A DNA stretch of 64,000 nucleotides. Origin: Liolophura sinensis (taxonomy: Eukaryota; Mollusca; Polyplacophora; Chitonida; Chitonidae). The stretch is taken from positions 68,236,984 to 68,300,983 of the forward strand of contig NC_088300.1 in assembly GCF_032854445.1 (NCBI RefSeq). The letters are read 5' to 3'. The notes beneath the pieces were generated by a model that did not search any database, had not been told where the DNA came from, and worked only from the letters and a program-made list of their open reading frames with translations. Position numbers and translations under genes: made by a program. Below, one piece after another: positions 48,652 to 60,511 of this stretch. Position 1 is the stretch's first letter. Every line of letters starts with the position of its first letter.

Positions 48652-49645
48652 TATTATCTACGGAGCAGTAAAAGTGACATGGAGAAAATTTTTGGAAGAA
48701 GAAAAAAAAAATTTTGGAAGAAAAATTTTTTTAACCACCGATTTTTAAAGTCGAAGCCCCGACCTAATCAGCCAATCACAGGCCGTTTGCTATCGACAGC
48801 CAATATGGCAGCCACAGACAATCGTGTCTCACTAATGACTACATATTTTGTCTAGGGTCCTACCAAGAGTTAAATAACTTGTATTTTAAATAAAGGACAG
48901 GATTACAATGGGTGTGATCGACTACGCAGGTCAAGTCCAGTCTGTTTAAAAACATATCACTCTTAACTCCCAGTGAAAGCATATTAATAAACAGATTTCA
49001 AGGGATAAATATGAACTAAATAAAATACAACGTGCAGCGGCCCTTCTATAGACCTAGTTGACTTTTTTCAATCTCATTTGCAACAGCTAAATGTGAGATA
49101 CCATTCGAATAACCGTGCCATCCAGCAGGGTGGAACTAAGGCGATCTATATGGATGCGCTATAGGCCATAACTTTGTGTCACATATGGACATCTAGGAAG
49201 ACGGCGGCAATGAGTTGGAATCTTATCGTTTATACGAGCATATTATTTGATTGAATGTTTACTATACGAATAATAATCCAAGACTGTTGAAGGTTACACT
49301 ATAAATTATCCGCTATAGATCGAGATTGTGTTCGCGTTCGTCATCGTCTAACAGGATATTTTGGTACTGGGAAAGTATAATTCGCAAGTAACAGCAGTCA
49401 GTTTGATGAGATTATATCGTAACCCCTAGTATTGCATTTATGATTGATGAATTAAGCCCAGGCCATTTTTCAACTCGGGGGTCCCGACTTTTAAACTCGG
49501 AGCCCCAACTTGTAAACTCGGGCCCCGACTTTTAAACCTGAGGTCCCGACTTTAAATGTCAGACGTTGAAAAAAAAATATTTTCTTTCAAAAAATTTGTT
49601 TCTCTTCTAAAATTTTTTGTCACTTTAACGGCTCCGTAATTATCA
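48652..49645. repeat. Inverted-arm structure: about 110-bp arms 770 bp apart
   Basis: The arm at 48652-48762 (TACGGAGC, AAAGTGAC, A/T-rich runs with GGAAGAA, then TTTTTAAAGTCG) matches the complement of 49535-49645 in the same order. On the right arm side, 49475-49556 holds four tandem variants of a roughly 20-25 bp word (CTCGGGGTCCCGACTTTTAAA-like). This is either one element of about 1 kb with long inverted ends or two copies of one repeat inserted head to head. The interior has no coding frame. Confidence 0.6.
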
Positions 49646-50263
49646 GCTCACCTGTCTTTACTTTTCATGCCCTTCTCTACAAGCCTGCTGGCAAAGTTGA
49701 AGCGGGTTTAGTGAGATCTAGATTTGAACCGAAGACCTCACTGGTAAATGCACTTTATGTGTGAATCAAGCAGCAAGGACAAATGCAGTTACGAACTGGA
49801 ATCAAGCTCTCGTTATACATCGGCTACAGCTTTAAATCTGGAAATTTGTCGATTACCTGACAAGGGTCGGTGGTTTTATACTCCAGGATCTTAGAATTCT
49901 TCCACCCATAAAACAGAGCATCGAATCGGTAAAAGTGACAGCAGTATAGCATTAAAAATCAAACGAACAAATGACTTCACATTTCTGCATGCTTCTTCGT
50001 ATCATGCGTGCATCAGGTCATTTAACGTCAAGTCGAGCAGGACTTTTGACAGTCTTACTGTTTAATTGTTGACATTTAAACTATGACGTAACAAAAAACA
50101 TACAGTTGCCAAATTTGAAATCTGTCGACACTTCCTGCCGACAGTTGTCCACCCTATTGTCCATGAAATGTTTTAATAGGCATCCTTTAGGCCTACGCAT
50201 ATCTATATGGAATAAAATGAGCGTAATAAGATATCTGTTATAAGCAGAAGAAACGTTTCATTT

Positions 50264-50761
50264 GTGTCACGATGGTCCATTTTACGGAAATTTATCTCAG
50301 CGCATGTAGTGTACAGAGTGATAGATTACCACGATCAAGGGAGAATGTATCAGTTACTGCGGTTAGCTATTCAACGGGGACCATTTAGCAATTATATTCA
50401 AAATATATTAGGTTATATATCTATCTCAATTTATGCTGCTCGTACAGACTATTTTTGGGGTAAATTAATGACACCTGCTAGCTTTAAACTTCCGGCCCCT
50501 TACCAACCTTTTACCTATTCAGTGCATTTTTCAACTTACAATTTCCGGTTTCATGCAACTAGATATACCTGTCTCAACTGCAATCTTCGTGCAGACTTCG
50601 GCTTGTTTTGTATTGTAAAATCTACGAGTGGGGGCCCCGTACACATTATTGGCCAATTGTCACCCCTTAAATTCTCCTTAATAAATTCAAGTCATGCTGT
50701 TGAAGTGTGTACCCAATATCACAACTTAAACGTCACTTCACTTCTCAAGACTTGTCTTTGA
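50264..50761 (+). CDS. Unrecognised long open frame, probably fortuitous or a relic
   Basis: A stop-free frame of 166 codons runs to TGA at 50759-50761; the first ATG inside it is at about 50345 (about 138 residues). The translation is rich in aromatic, Ser and Leu residues, with no family I recognise, no low-complexity repeat and no obvious splice sites at either end. At this base composition one frame of this length is mildly unusual but not impossible by chance in 64 kb. Confidence 0.12.
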   Translation: MSRWSILRKFISAHVVYRVIDYHDQGRMYQLLRLAIQRGPFSNYIQNILGYISISIYAARTDYFWGKLMTPASFKLPAPYQPFTYSVHFSTYNFRFHATRYTCLNCNLRADFGLFCIVKSTSGGPVHIIGQLSPLKFSLINSSHAVEVCTQYHNLNVTSLLKTCL

Positions 50762-51334
50762 ACAGGCACGGTAAATACTGCGGTCAATAAACACTGCCGG
50801 AAATTTGGCATTAGCGTGTAGGAGAGAAACGGCGACACGCGATCTTCGATGTTTCGGTCGAATCGACCAAGACATTTATGTCAAAGTATATTTTAAGTCT
50901 TTGGTAAGATGTATGATTGCTGTAAATGACCTTGTAATTCGTTTGTGTTATTTCACAGTATCATTAATGCTTTCGAAATTGTCCTATATACACTGTGTTT
51001 TGGCACTGTAAGGTGTCAAGAGATGTATCAATAACACACTTACGTTTAAACTTTATCATAAGGTCTAGATTTTGAGATGCAAAATACATATGTATTATTA
51101 TGAATGACGCTTTGGTGGCTGTTTGTCAAAAAAATCCCAATTTGTCTCTATAATGAGCGACAATTCTTCTTGGATTAACGATTCAAGTCCAGAGTTTCTG
51201 CAAAAGCTAGTTTGTCAAGGTTATTCCTTCAAACGCCTTGATCAAGTTTCTTAATTTATAAAATGAGTATAAGTCTCTTGTAAGTAAATATAGACAGAGT
51301 TTCCAGAATCTCTGGTACTCTGCTTCACGAATGT

Positions 51335-51505
51335 GTCTAATTCCGTTTAGCCGGGGACTAAGGACCATATATTCATCGTGTTGAATTAGATCGCCACTTT
51401 CGATATATGAAGGGTTGCAATCAAAGCGCAACTGAGATACATATATCATTATAGACAACTTATATACAAGAATAGTACACGATCTGAATACTGATTTCAC
51501 TGATT
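51335..51505 (+). repeat. Family E dispersed repeat, copy 2
   Basis: TCGTGTTGAATTAGATCG, TTGCAATCAAAGCGCAACTG, AGATACATATATC and CTGAATACTGATTTC in the family E order. The minus strand here is open for 97 codons (51500-51207), including LRFDCN. A similar frame can be read in the other copies. Confidence 0.5.
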
Positions 51506-52635
51506 CACCTAGAGAGTACCATGCATCTTTTCAACATCATTTAAAACTGCTGACTGCTTCTCTTTGCATGATTCCGCCCCAATTTCGTACTTTATGTGCT
51601 TTCTTTGTTCCTCGGGGGCTTAGGGTAAACGTCGTTTTGGGAATGGCCTCACAAAAATTACTGAGGTGGAAGGTCCATTGATGCTGTTTGATTTAATTTA
51701 GCTTTGATAATCCTCCAGTGTCAAATTGCTTTAGTTAATCGACGATATAAACCACTGACAAAATATTACCTATTACCGATAACAAATATATTTAACTAGA
51801 GTAAAGTTAGTTTTAATGGGAAAGATTTTATGTATATTAATGGTTTTCTGAAAGCTTGTCGATGCAAGGGAATTTATTAAAATAATAAGACACCATTAAC
51901 ATATTAACTACTAATACTAGCATATTCTGCTAATTAAGGAGAACTTCCCCAACGTACAAGATATAAGGAAACACATTTTTGTAGTTCTACATTCCTACGT
52001 CCAAACCCACATTACAGACTGATTAGAGTTGGTTCTGATAGTCACGACACCAGCAATTCCTACGTCTTTCATTAATTATCTCTGGTTCGTTAGTAAAAGT
52101 AAGAGCAATATACCCAGCTGTTCAAGAGTATATCTTTAGCTTAGAAGAAACGTTTTAATAACCAGTTAGTCGGTAGTAACGAACAATGAGCCCATAACAG
52201 CCGGATATGTTAGATCAGTCAGAAATAATGAACAATGAATAAAAAAAATTTAAAAATAGCGGTTAACTTTCCTCAGGTAAATGAGTTGGAATACCACATA
52301 TTGTTTAAAACCAACCTCACGTGCTGCCAACACATGACTATTGCCGACAAAAGCAAGGTCATGCCTTTGCAAACAAACATCAAAAATAGATAAATAATGC
52401 AAACAGGCTTTATTATTGACCAGGTGTGTCGGCATCATGTCTGAATAGTGGTGTACTAAATCTGACAGGAGGTCCTCACTAGCGTGCTCAGATGGATGTA
52501 TTTTCACCCGATATATTGAGTGATGGCAGAAGTGAACTGCAGAAGTGCACCGGACAATAATCTTCGTAAAAGACGGACACCATTTCTATGAGTGGCTGTG
52601 TGAGTGAGGCCCTACACTGGCACTACATAAGTCAG

Positions 52636-52985
52636 TTATTGCTTGGAGTTTAACGTTGTACTTAACAATTTTTCAGTCATATGACGACGAAGGGGTCCTT
52701 AAAATGTATGTAATGTGCCCCCTTTGTTGCAAGACGGGTTTCCGCCGTTTTTTCATCTAGTGCTGCTTCACTGAGACGACTTACCGAAGGAAAGTAAGTC
52801 ACCCCGCCCGAGCCATTATACTTATACGGGCCAACCAGTCGTTGCACTATCCCCTTAAAGCTGAACGCCAAGCAAGGGAGTTACAACTGCCTCTTTTTTA
52901 AGGTCTTAGGTGTGACGCGACCCCGTATTGACCCTGGATCTATCGATCCCGAAGCGGACGCTCTACCAACTGGTCACTACCACTC
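52636..52985 (-). mobile_element. Family B interspersed element, copy 3, with tRNA-like head
   Basis: The longest copy. On the minus strand it opens with a tRNA-like sequence containing AGTTGGTAGAGCGTCCGCTT and a partly decayed B-box near 52925-52950. It then runs through the shared body to AACTCCAAGC at 52640. The tRNA resemblance points to a pol III SINE. Confidence 0.75.
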
Positions 52986-53171
52986 CATGTGAACAGGTGT
53001 TAAGTTCCAAAAGGCTCAATAAGGCCGGGACGTTTGCGGTTGGCTATTCACTAAACGTACCTTCAACTTCAGTTGTTTGACTAGGTGTTTGGTGGTAGGA
53101 AACAGTAATATACCTTCAAATAATAATAATACCTTCATTACATACTGCATTACACAACGATAACTGGTAAG

Positions 53172-53281
53172 AGGGTGTCTGTCAGCAGCCTGCGGATGGT
53201 TGCGGGTTTCCTCCGGGCTCCGCCGGGTTTCCTCTCACAATGTACGGCGTAAAACATCAATCAGATCAAATAAATAAATCA
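53172..53281 (+). mobile_element. Family A SINE 3' half with a small deletion
   Basis: CTGTCAGCAGCCTGCGGATG, then GTTTCCTCCGGGCTCCGCC, then directly TGTACGGCGTAAAACATCAA. The GCTGGCCGCCGT...AATATTC block is missing. Confidence 0.65.
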
Positions 53282-53389
53282 ACGACAACTGGGATAAAAT
53301 GTACATACAGTTATAAAAAGCATTTTCATACCTGACCACATAGAGTTAAATAAAATATATCACCTATATCCCTACATACTGTGGATTTG

Positions 53390-53520
53390 CCGATAACCTG
53401 CGGATGGTCGTGGATTTCCCGCCGGGATCTCTCCGGTTTCCTCCCACCATAATGCTGTTCGCCGTCTTATAAATGAAATATTATTAAGTACGGCGTAACA
53501 CACCAGTCAACTAAATAAAT
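53390..53520 (+). mobile_element. Family A SINE 3' half
   Basis: ACCTGCGGATGGTCGTGG, CCTCCCACCATAATGCTG, TTAAGTACGGCGTAACACAC and a short AAATAAAT tail. Same orientation as the copy 110 bp upstream. Confidence 0.7.
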
Positions 53521-54527
53521 ACAGATTGTGAAGGTCTAATTTACAAAATGGAATGCATGTACGAGAAATACATATCAGCCAAACGTAGGTAAACAACGAG
53601 GTGGTGTGTTTTAAAGGGATGTACTGTCACTTGCGCGTGGAATAGAGATTCCTAATAGAATACTTCTTGTGAAATGTCGATATGATATAAACCATACATA
53701 TTTCTTGACTTGAAGATGAGGAAATTTCTCAATACAGCAGACAGGTGATAAAAATCACAAATTGTTTCATTTTCTATGTGGGAGAACAAATGATGAAAAT
53801 TTATGAATAAACCCTAATGCTAGCGTATTGACATTCACGTAAGGAGCTTGTGGTGAGGCAGCAGAGTATGTTATCAGCACCATACTGTAGTTTCCTACAG
53901 ATTTGCGCTATTCTGGTAAGTTTTACTCTAGGCTTACCAGCACCCTTCTGTAAGGTTCACCAGATCTGATATAGACCGTGTAGCCTATTCTTTTGTCGCA
54001 CTGATTGAGAAATGAAAAGAATTGATTGTGGTAATTAAGCCATGGAACGGCCTTTAATGTAGGCCTGAGCGGATCGAGGATAAGGTGCAAACAATGGCCA
54101 CATAGGCTATAAACGTCAGTCCCGTGTGCACGGATATGGCCAACGGTGTACACATCCGATCACTAGGGCTAATTCCGGAGTTCTCCCTCCCCCAACATCC
54201 CAAGGCCTCAGGGTAGACCAGTGCAGCAATGTTCCAACGGTGAACAGAAACCCTCACGGGTGATATACAGAATAATAATGAAAAGCAGTTATCCCGGAGA
54301 AACATAAGGGGTGGCCTTGTCTATAAGTGAGAAACATTTTCACAGGCGCTTCTTGGTAACTTTGTTATCTTCTACATGGGTGGCGTGTAATAAATTAGAG
54401 TTAACATCACTACAGTTTTTTTGCACTTAATTCTGCTTCAGCCATCGTGATAGCGGACGTATTAGTTGTTACTACATTTAAGTATTTACGTGAAAAGTTT
54501 AAAAATAACCTTAGTGAGAGAAATTGT

Positions 54528-54625
54528 CAAGAGGATGGATTTTACTATTGTCAGGTGTGACAATTTTCCAACTATTACACTGTCGCTGTTGCTCTGGTGT
54601 TACTCTCTATGCGTGTAATCTTTTA
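54528..54625. mobile_element. Family D first-part fragment
   Basis: TGTCAAGAGGATGGATTTTA, GTGTGACAATTTTCCAACTA and CACTGTCGCTGTTGCTCTGG. It stops at the middle of the element. Confidence 0.5.
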
Positions 54626-55119
54626 CACGCAAAAAACCCTGCAAGTATTGTAGTTTTGCACATGTGAGCATATTGTAATTTTATCTGTGGCGTCGAATAC
54701 GCACACAGCTCTTCTGAGGGAGAATACTTTCTTTTCGAGCGCCATAAACGCTTGTAAAACGAACAGGTGTTTACAATCGAATTAACAACTCCTACATATC
54801 GAATTAATATCAATATTAATTCATATCATTTATATTTGTGTACAAATGACCTTGGGGTCTAGTGTGAAAGGAATAAGATCTCAGCACTCTATAAAGACAA
54901 GCTTCGCATACAGCTATATCTAGGCACAGTTTTGCTGCAGTTAAATGTTTAAAATATGAGCGTCAAACCAGACATCCGTATGCCAGTCGTCAACCAAAAT
55001 TGATTAGTATCAATAATTACAAGATCAGCTTCCACAACAACGTTCAATACAAATACAAATGTATATAAAGTAAGATATTATGACGGATTCAAACAAAGAG
55101 AAGCAGTAACCAGAATTCA

Positions 55120-55235
55120 ATGTGAGGGCCTCACTCACGTCCCAACCGAATCAGTATCCATGCAGTGTAACATATTAGTTCATAAGCTGTCGGGAATACA
55201 TCTTAGTTGCGCTTTGATTGCAACTGTTTATATAT
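55120..55235 (-). repeat. Family E dispersed repeat, copy 3
   Basis: The complement contains GTTGCAATCAAAGCGCAACT, AAGATGTATTCCCGACAGCT and GGATACTGATTCGG, matching copy 2 closely around the GCAATCAAAGCGCAACT core. Confidence 0.5.
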
Positions 55236-55392
55236 CCAACATAACGATACAAATGCTTTTAAGGTTACTGCTGTGATGTGATTTGTAAATTTTTTATTTT
55301 GGCTGGTTTCAAAAGCGTCTATTTCCTGTTTTGTTCTGATTTTGATATTATCATTATAATGTCGGAAGACAACTGTTTCCTGGTTCTCTTCA

Positions 55393-55450
55393 GAGTATAG
55401 CTCAGCTACTGCCGGTGTGGCGATAAAAACTAAATATTCATTCATCCATT
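55393..55450. mobile_element. Family D second-part fragment
   Basis: GTATAGCTCAGCTACTGCCG, then GTGTGGCGATAAAAACTAAA and CATTCATCCATTT match the end of family D. It may be the other half of the fragment at 54.5 kb, separated by an insertion. Confidence 0.4.
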
Positions 55451-57034
55451 TAATCTGGTCAATTGCGAATGTGCTGTAAAACGAAGTCACCTACAGCCTT
55501 GCCCATGGTCATCAACCTCTCGTATTGAGGTATAAATGTAAAGGTGTCCTTGACCCAAGCCGCTTTCGACCCTTTTGCATCAGTGTTATGTGGAAACTTT
55601 ATCTCCTAATCCATTGCTGAACAAATGCACGCGTCTGTCTTACATATGTGATATGTATTTTTAGTCCGTTTATAAAGATGTATAGGCGTATATGTGCTAT
55701 GCCAATTGCAAGGTTTGCCGAAACAAATGGCCACTCTCCACGCCTCGTGCTATAGATCTATCAACTTTTCCTTGCCTGCGTTCCCAGAAGTCTCTTACAA
55801 GTATAGGTTATTGTGATTCACTTTGACTTTGTCTTCGTCTTTTGACACATACCTGACCAATTTTGAACCAATTATAGGTTTATCTGATATCCAAGGCAGG
55901 AGGTAGTAAACCAACAATTAGAAAGGTACGATTCCTGAAAATGACCACACGAAATGATATTGCTACAAAGAAGTTTACATCAACTTAGTGAACTCTGGTA
56001 AAGCCTACAATTATCAAACCCTGAAAATCACATTCAAAAAGAGGTTAAAGCGAACATTTTATAGACTCTTTTTATGAAGGATTTTCCAAGCTCCCACTGC
56101 AACATGTGATTTATTGATTCCTTCAAATTGCTGTCTATCTCGATGGCATATCATATGCCAAGATTATAGACAGACTAACAGATCACAGGCGAATAATTCC
56201 AACGATAAGGCACTTTATGACGTTTGATAACTTTATAAAGTTGATACTTGATATGTCTAGAAAAAACACCACTCAGCCCTTCCAGAGAATTTACTTTTTT
56301 GAACGTCGTATCATAACTGTTATTCATTGTTAAAGGATGGAGTTTTGATCTCAGATCGACTTTTAGTATTATATATAGTCTTTTATATTCACCAAGATCA
56401 TTTTCCAGACAAGGAAACCTTCCATATGAATGGGGAAAAAACAAAAAAAAAAAAACAAAAAAAAAACAGAAACCATGTCGTTAGGCACAAATACTCGCGA
56501 ACAAGCAACGTTGCATTTCTCGACATTCCACATTGGCAAATACAGCAACTAATTCTAAAAACTTGCTAAAATTGAAAAAAATCCTAATGTGTAATTTTTA
56601 CATCTGTTCCTTTTCTGCAGAGCCATATTTCTTTGAACGACACACTACTCAACTGACAGCTGTCTCTGGTTCATATAAGCAGTTCTGCCGTGATGAATGA
56701 CCATCCAGAAGCCTTCTTTGAGGCCCTTTTTTTCGCACGTTGGCAGATGACGCAATGTAAAAACCACCCCCAATTGATCTTTCGGGAGTTGGTGAAAAAA
56801 ATGAAACAAACCCCTTATGTGTCAGGTCGCTTGCTAGATCTTTCGTCCGTGACAATTTTCAAGAAGAAACCGCTGAGTCGTTTGACAATCCGCTAAGTTC
56901 ACTTACGTTAAATGGCAGGTCGAAATAAGAAGAGCTCTGAATGAAGCATCTGTGAAGACACCTTCAAACTCATTTATCCTAACCTCAAGTAACAGAATTT
57001 TTACCAAGAATGTAAAAATTCCATTTTTTTTTCA

Positions 57035-57097
57035 TATAGCGCCGTCATATAAGTGAAATAAAAATACGCTGTAAAACACTAATTATATCAGTAATTA
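57035..57097 (+). mobile_element. Family A SINE tail remnant
   Basis: ATAGCGCCGTCATATAAGTG, then AAATACGCTGTAAAACACTA. Only the last 60 bases of the element remain. Confidence 0.55.
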
Positions 57098-57223
57098 AAT
57101 TACCTATTTAATCGCGTCGAGACAAAAATTCGATAGAGTACACAGTTAAGTGTAATTTGCATAAAGTAGTGTGATTTATACAACAGCATCCTGATATATA
57201 ATTTCAATACAACTAAAACTCAC

Positions 57224-57299
57224 CTAGCAATGAAACTAGAATGCCTCCAACCAAAACAAACATAAACAGCCGCCTCCAAGACTTGCTTTGCGTCACCAT
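57224..57299 (-). CDS. Candidate first coding exon of an unidentified signal-anchored membrane protein
   Basis: On the minus strand an ATG at 57299 in a good context (G at -3, G at +4) encodes about 25 residues. These begin MVTQSKSWRRL and continue as a hydrophobic segment (FMFVLVGGILVSLL). The exon then meets a consensus donor, CTAG followed by GTGAGT, with the intron starting at 57223 in phase 1. A few polar and basic residues followed by one membrane span is the usual start of type II Golgi enzymes (glycosyltransferases, sulfotransferases) and other signal-anchored proteins. No further exon could be linked on this strand, so the family is unknown. The frame is open upstream of the ATG, so the start is not proved. 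Confidence 0.3.
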
Positions 57300-60200
57300 G
57301 TCCTTAGTCAAACACAACGTTATTCCTGGGTAGAACTTCAAAAAATATCCTGTGACCGAATAAAACAAATACAACCTTACTGGGAATAAGTTGTAAGCCT
57401 TTATCCTAAGTAACGAAACCTGGGCGCTGCCAAAGGAAAATATGCAGTTCTGAATGTTAAAATCCCAGTCCTGTTGTACTCTCACATAAGATTATCCTGA
57501 GCTGTTTTGTCTTCTTTGCCTTGTTACAAAGGTACCCGAGAAGGATTTACGACATCATTCACTTAAATGAGTTAGAGAGTACATGATGATGATCGTCTGT
57601 CTTCACTCGTCTTATCCCGACGAACGCTCTTCTGATAAATGTAACACTCACACAAACCAAGGAATCGAAGATATTGTCAAGACGAGTCCATAGCATCCGC
57701 TAGGTTGGGGTAGGGCTCGTAGGTGAGGCGGAAGGGACGGATGACTCCACCTTAATCAATGGCCTGCCCAGTCCACAGAGGAGCGAAACAGCGTGACTGA
57801 CACCACTTTGTACAACCTGTGACCGACTGCCTTTATTACCGTGAAGTTGGAAGTGTTGATTTAACCCGAGGGTGTCAAATCCTTTCCAAATCAGCCGGCG
57901 CTGCTGCCAATTGGCCATTAGATACCTTAGATATGCGGGTGTATTCGGGCCAAGCCTAGTAATCTGACGTCACAGCACCCCCCTATTCCCTACCCCCCGA
58001 GTAAGTAAGCACCTTATATCGTCTTTGACAATGTGGGGGAAGCCACTAACATCTCAAACAACAGGCTCGTCTGTATAGCGCAACCTAATGTCGATTTTAA
58101 TTACGAGAAAATGTTACAACCTTACACTTTACTTTAATACAAGAGCAAGTCTTTGAGAGGCAACGTATTCTTTTGTTACAACGATGTTGTTCTTTTGCGG
58201 GCACCATTGTCATTAACAACAATTAATGGCAAGCAATAATGACATTAATGATGTTAACTTGACAAAAGTGCTCAGAGAAGGAAAGAAACGTCGTTGAAGT
58301 TAAAGAAGTTGTACCCATACTGGTATTCCGATGTTAAGTTTCGCTCAACCTCTTTAAAGCCTTTATCTGAAAGAAGAATGGCGTATACTCGAAAGTCAGA
58401 TGTTGTAATAACTCTCATAGTATTACCTTAGTGCAAAGCTAGAATACCAAGAATCTGTATTTGCCAATGACTATGCAATTTTCTCGTCACTGCTAAAGTC
58501 ACCGCAACCACTCACTTTGGCGATAAAGCAGACGAGTTATTTGCCTAAGTGAGAGAGTTGATGATGTTGACGTGACATTCTTAAAGGGGGTGTGATATAG
58601 TGTACAAGTACATCCCATCTGTTGGCCTAATATTTCAAAGTGAATACTTATAGACCATGTATCAAATAAAGATCCTATAGTATGTGAATGTAAGTTTTGT
58701 GTTTAATGGATATACCGCTCTACAACATGCCTTTGTTAGAATTAGTATTTAGATGACAGTTTAACATTTGTAAATGATGGGGGAAAAGAAAACGTGTGAG
58801 GAACAAATGTGGTGTCTACTTCAGTAGGTGTACCCAGTTATTACTTTGACGCATCTCTGTGGCCTACAATGTAAAGGTCACCGCTCACGCCTCGTCGTCA
58901 AGAAAAAAGTAACAAAAAAAGGAGGAGTGCTCAGAAATATTCACACCTTTATTTCAAACTCCTTAATTAGGCTGTTCGTAATAAAAACACGTGCCACTAT
59001 GGCAACAAACAGATAGCGCAATCAATATGAGATATGTGACTGGAATGTCAAACTGTCGGACACGTCCATTTATTTAGTCTGTTTGCACGGATGTTTGCTT
59101 CGGCACTATTTGTCCTAAGATAACCTCGTTCGGATGTCTTCTTTTGGGCATGTCATTGCCAAATGTTAATCAACAAGTACTTAGTCAATTAAAATATCAT
59201 TATTATGTAGGCTCAAGTCATTGATCATACAGGGGTTCCAAATCACTGCACGCCTTAGTGTCTGGCCTGGGTTGTTAAAAGTGAAGGTTGATAAATGATT
59301 GTCGTGTTGAAGCTCTGGATCAGGTTTTAATGCAAACTGGCACCAAGTGAACTCGATATCCCAAGGAGCCAGATGGGTAGGAGACGGTGGGGGTCGTTAG
59401 TGGAGGCGGGGATACAAACAATCTAGCAATTGTTTTTGGGATTGAAACTCAAATCTGTCACCACTACAATATACACATTCTCACATTAAGAGTTATTTCT
59501 TGACTTTTAATTTCACCCATCGTATATATATTACAGCTGAAATGTTTTCAAAAGAGTCTATCGTTAGCTTCGAAAAATTCGTGAAAATTGCCTTTAGTTA
59601 TAGATAAAAATCACCATTCTCTGGTGCTAGTATGTAAGCTTTGTTCTAAATTCTTGCCTTCATTGGTGGTAAGAATAGATTCAAGCCAGTAAAACGATAC
59701 CTTTGTCACAAAAATTAGCCTTCCCGTTTTCGTAATTTGCCGCCTGCCAAGATATACTTACTTCATTGCTACAAATATGGGTATTAGGGATTGTAATATA
59801 AAGCCAGTCTATTACCGACCAGCTCTAATCGTTATGTCACAGGCACCAGTGTGGAAACAAGGCGCTGTGCAGATGCTGTGGTTAATTACCCCGAAGCTTA
59901 ACTGCAAGGGTAATTACAATCACTGGTATCGTGTGTCACGAGCATTTTGCAGGTATGTACTTTTTGTTCATTGATTATTCCCAATCTTTTCGCACTGTTA
60001 AAACTCATTTTCTTGGTTGGACATGATCATTGTTAGGCACGAATGTTTGATATCTAAAGATGAATGTCGTATTGATTTTTTAGAGGTAATCCATTGGCCG
60101 TAAACAGTTTTCGGATAACACTATTAAATCACGCGTCAACTAATTGCACCTTATACCAGTCATTCGACATGTCCAGACCTGTCTATTGTCATTCACTGAA

Positions 60201-60511
60201 TTCAGATTGATTATTCAGCTAAATATATCTGCGTACACATTTCGTAAACAGACAATAATGAAGCCTTTCGGTTAAAAAAATAGGAATGACCACATTTTTA
60301 GCCTCGCAGACGCTGAGTCCCTTGTATTTTCGGTTGAGTGGCTCAGTCGTTAACATCTAAAACATAGGATAGACTGTTCTATCTTGACGACAACTGTTGT
60401 CGTATACCCTATTCTCCATTTCCAGTTTCCTGGCCCTGGGTTGTTGATGTCGGATCCTTCAGGCACTGAACTCTAAGATCCTGTCCTGTAATGGTTGCAT
60501 CATCTAGCTTT
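57300..60511. other. Gene-free stretch, possible upstream region of a minus-strand gene
   Basis: GC content rises locally at about 57690-58010. Otherwise AT-rich with no recognised element. Confidence 0.35.
57900..58025 (-). promoter_or_regulatory. Possible promoter motifs upstream of the minus-strand exon
   Basis: A full palindromic CRE octamer (TGACGTCA) lies at 57965-57972 and a CCAAT-type motif at about 57906-57916, within a stretch richer in GC than its surroundings (about 57690-58010). They lie some 600-700 bases upstream of the minus-strand ATG at 57299. Each motif is short and could occur by chance; another CRE octamer is at 219-226 with no nearby gene. Confidence 0.15.

Larger units (their letters stand above)
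49646..52635. other. Stretch with an unassigned open frame and family E copy 2
   Basis: Apart from the frame at 50264-50761 and the repeat at 51335-51505 nothing is recognised. Confidence 0.4.
53521..57034. other. Gene-free stretch with repeat fragments
   Basis: Holds the two family D parts, family E copy 3 and an A-rich run at 56438-56467. It would be intron if the minus-strand exon at 57299-57224 is real, but no downstream exon was identified. Confidence 0.4.
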
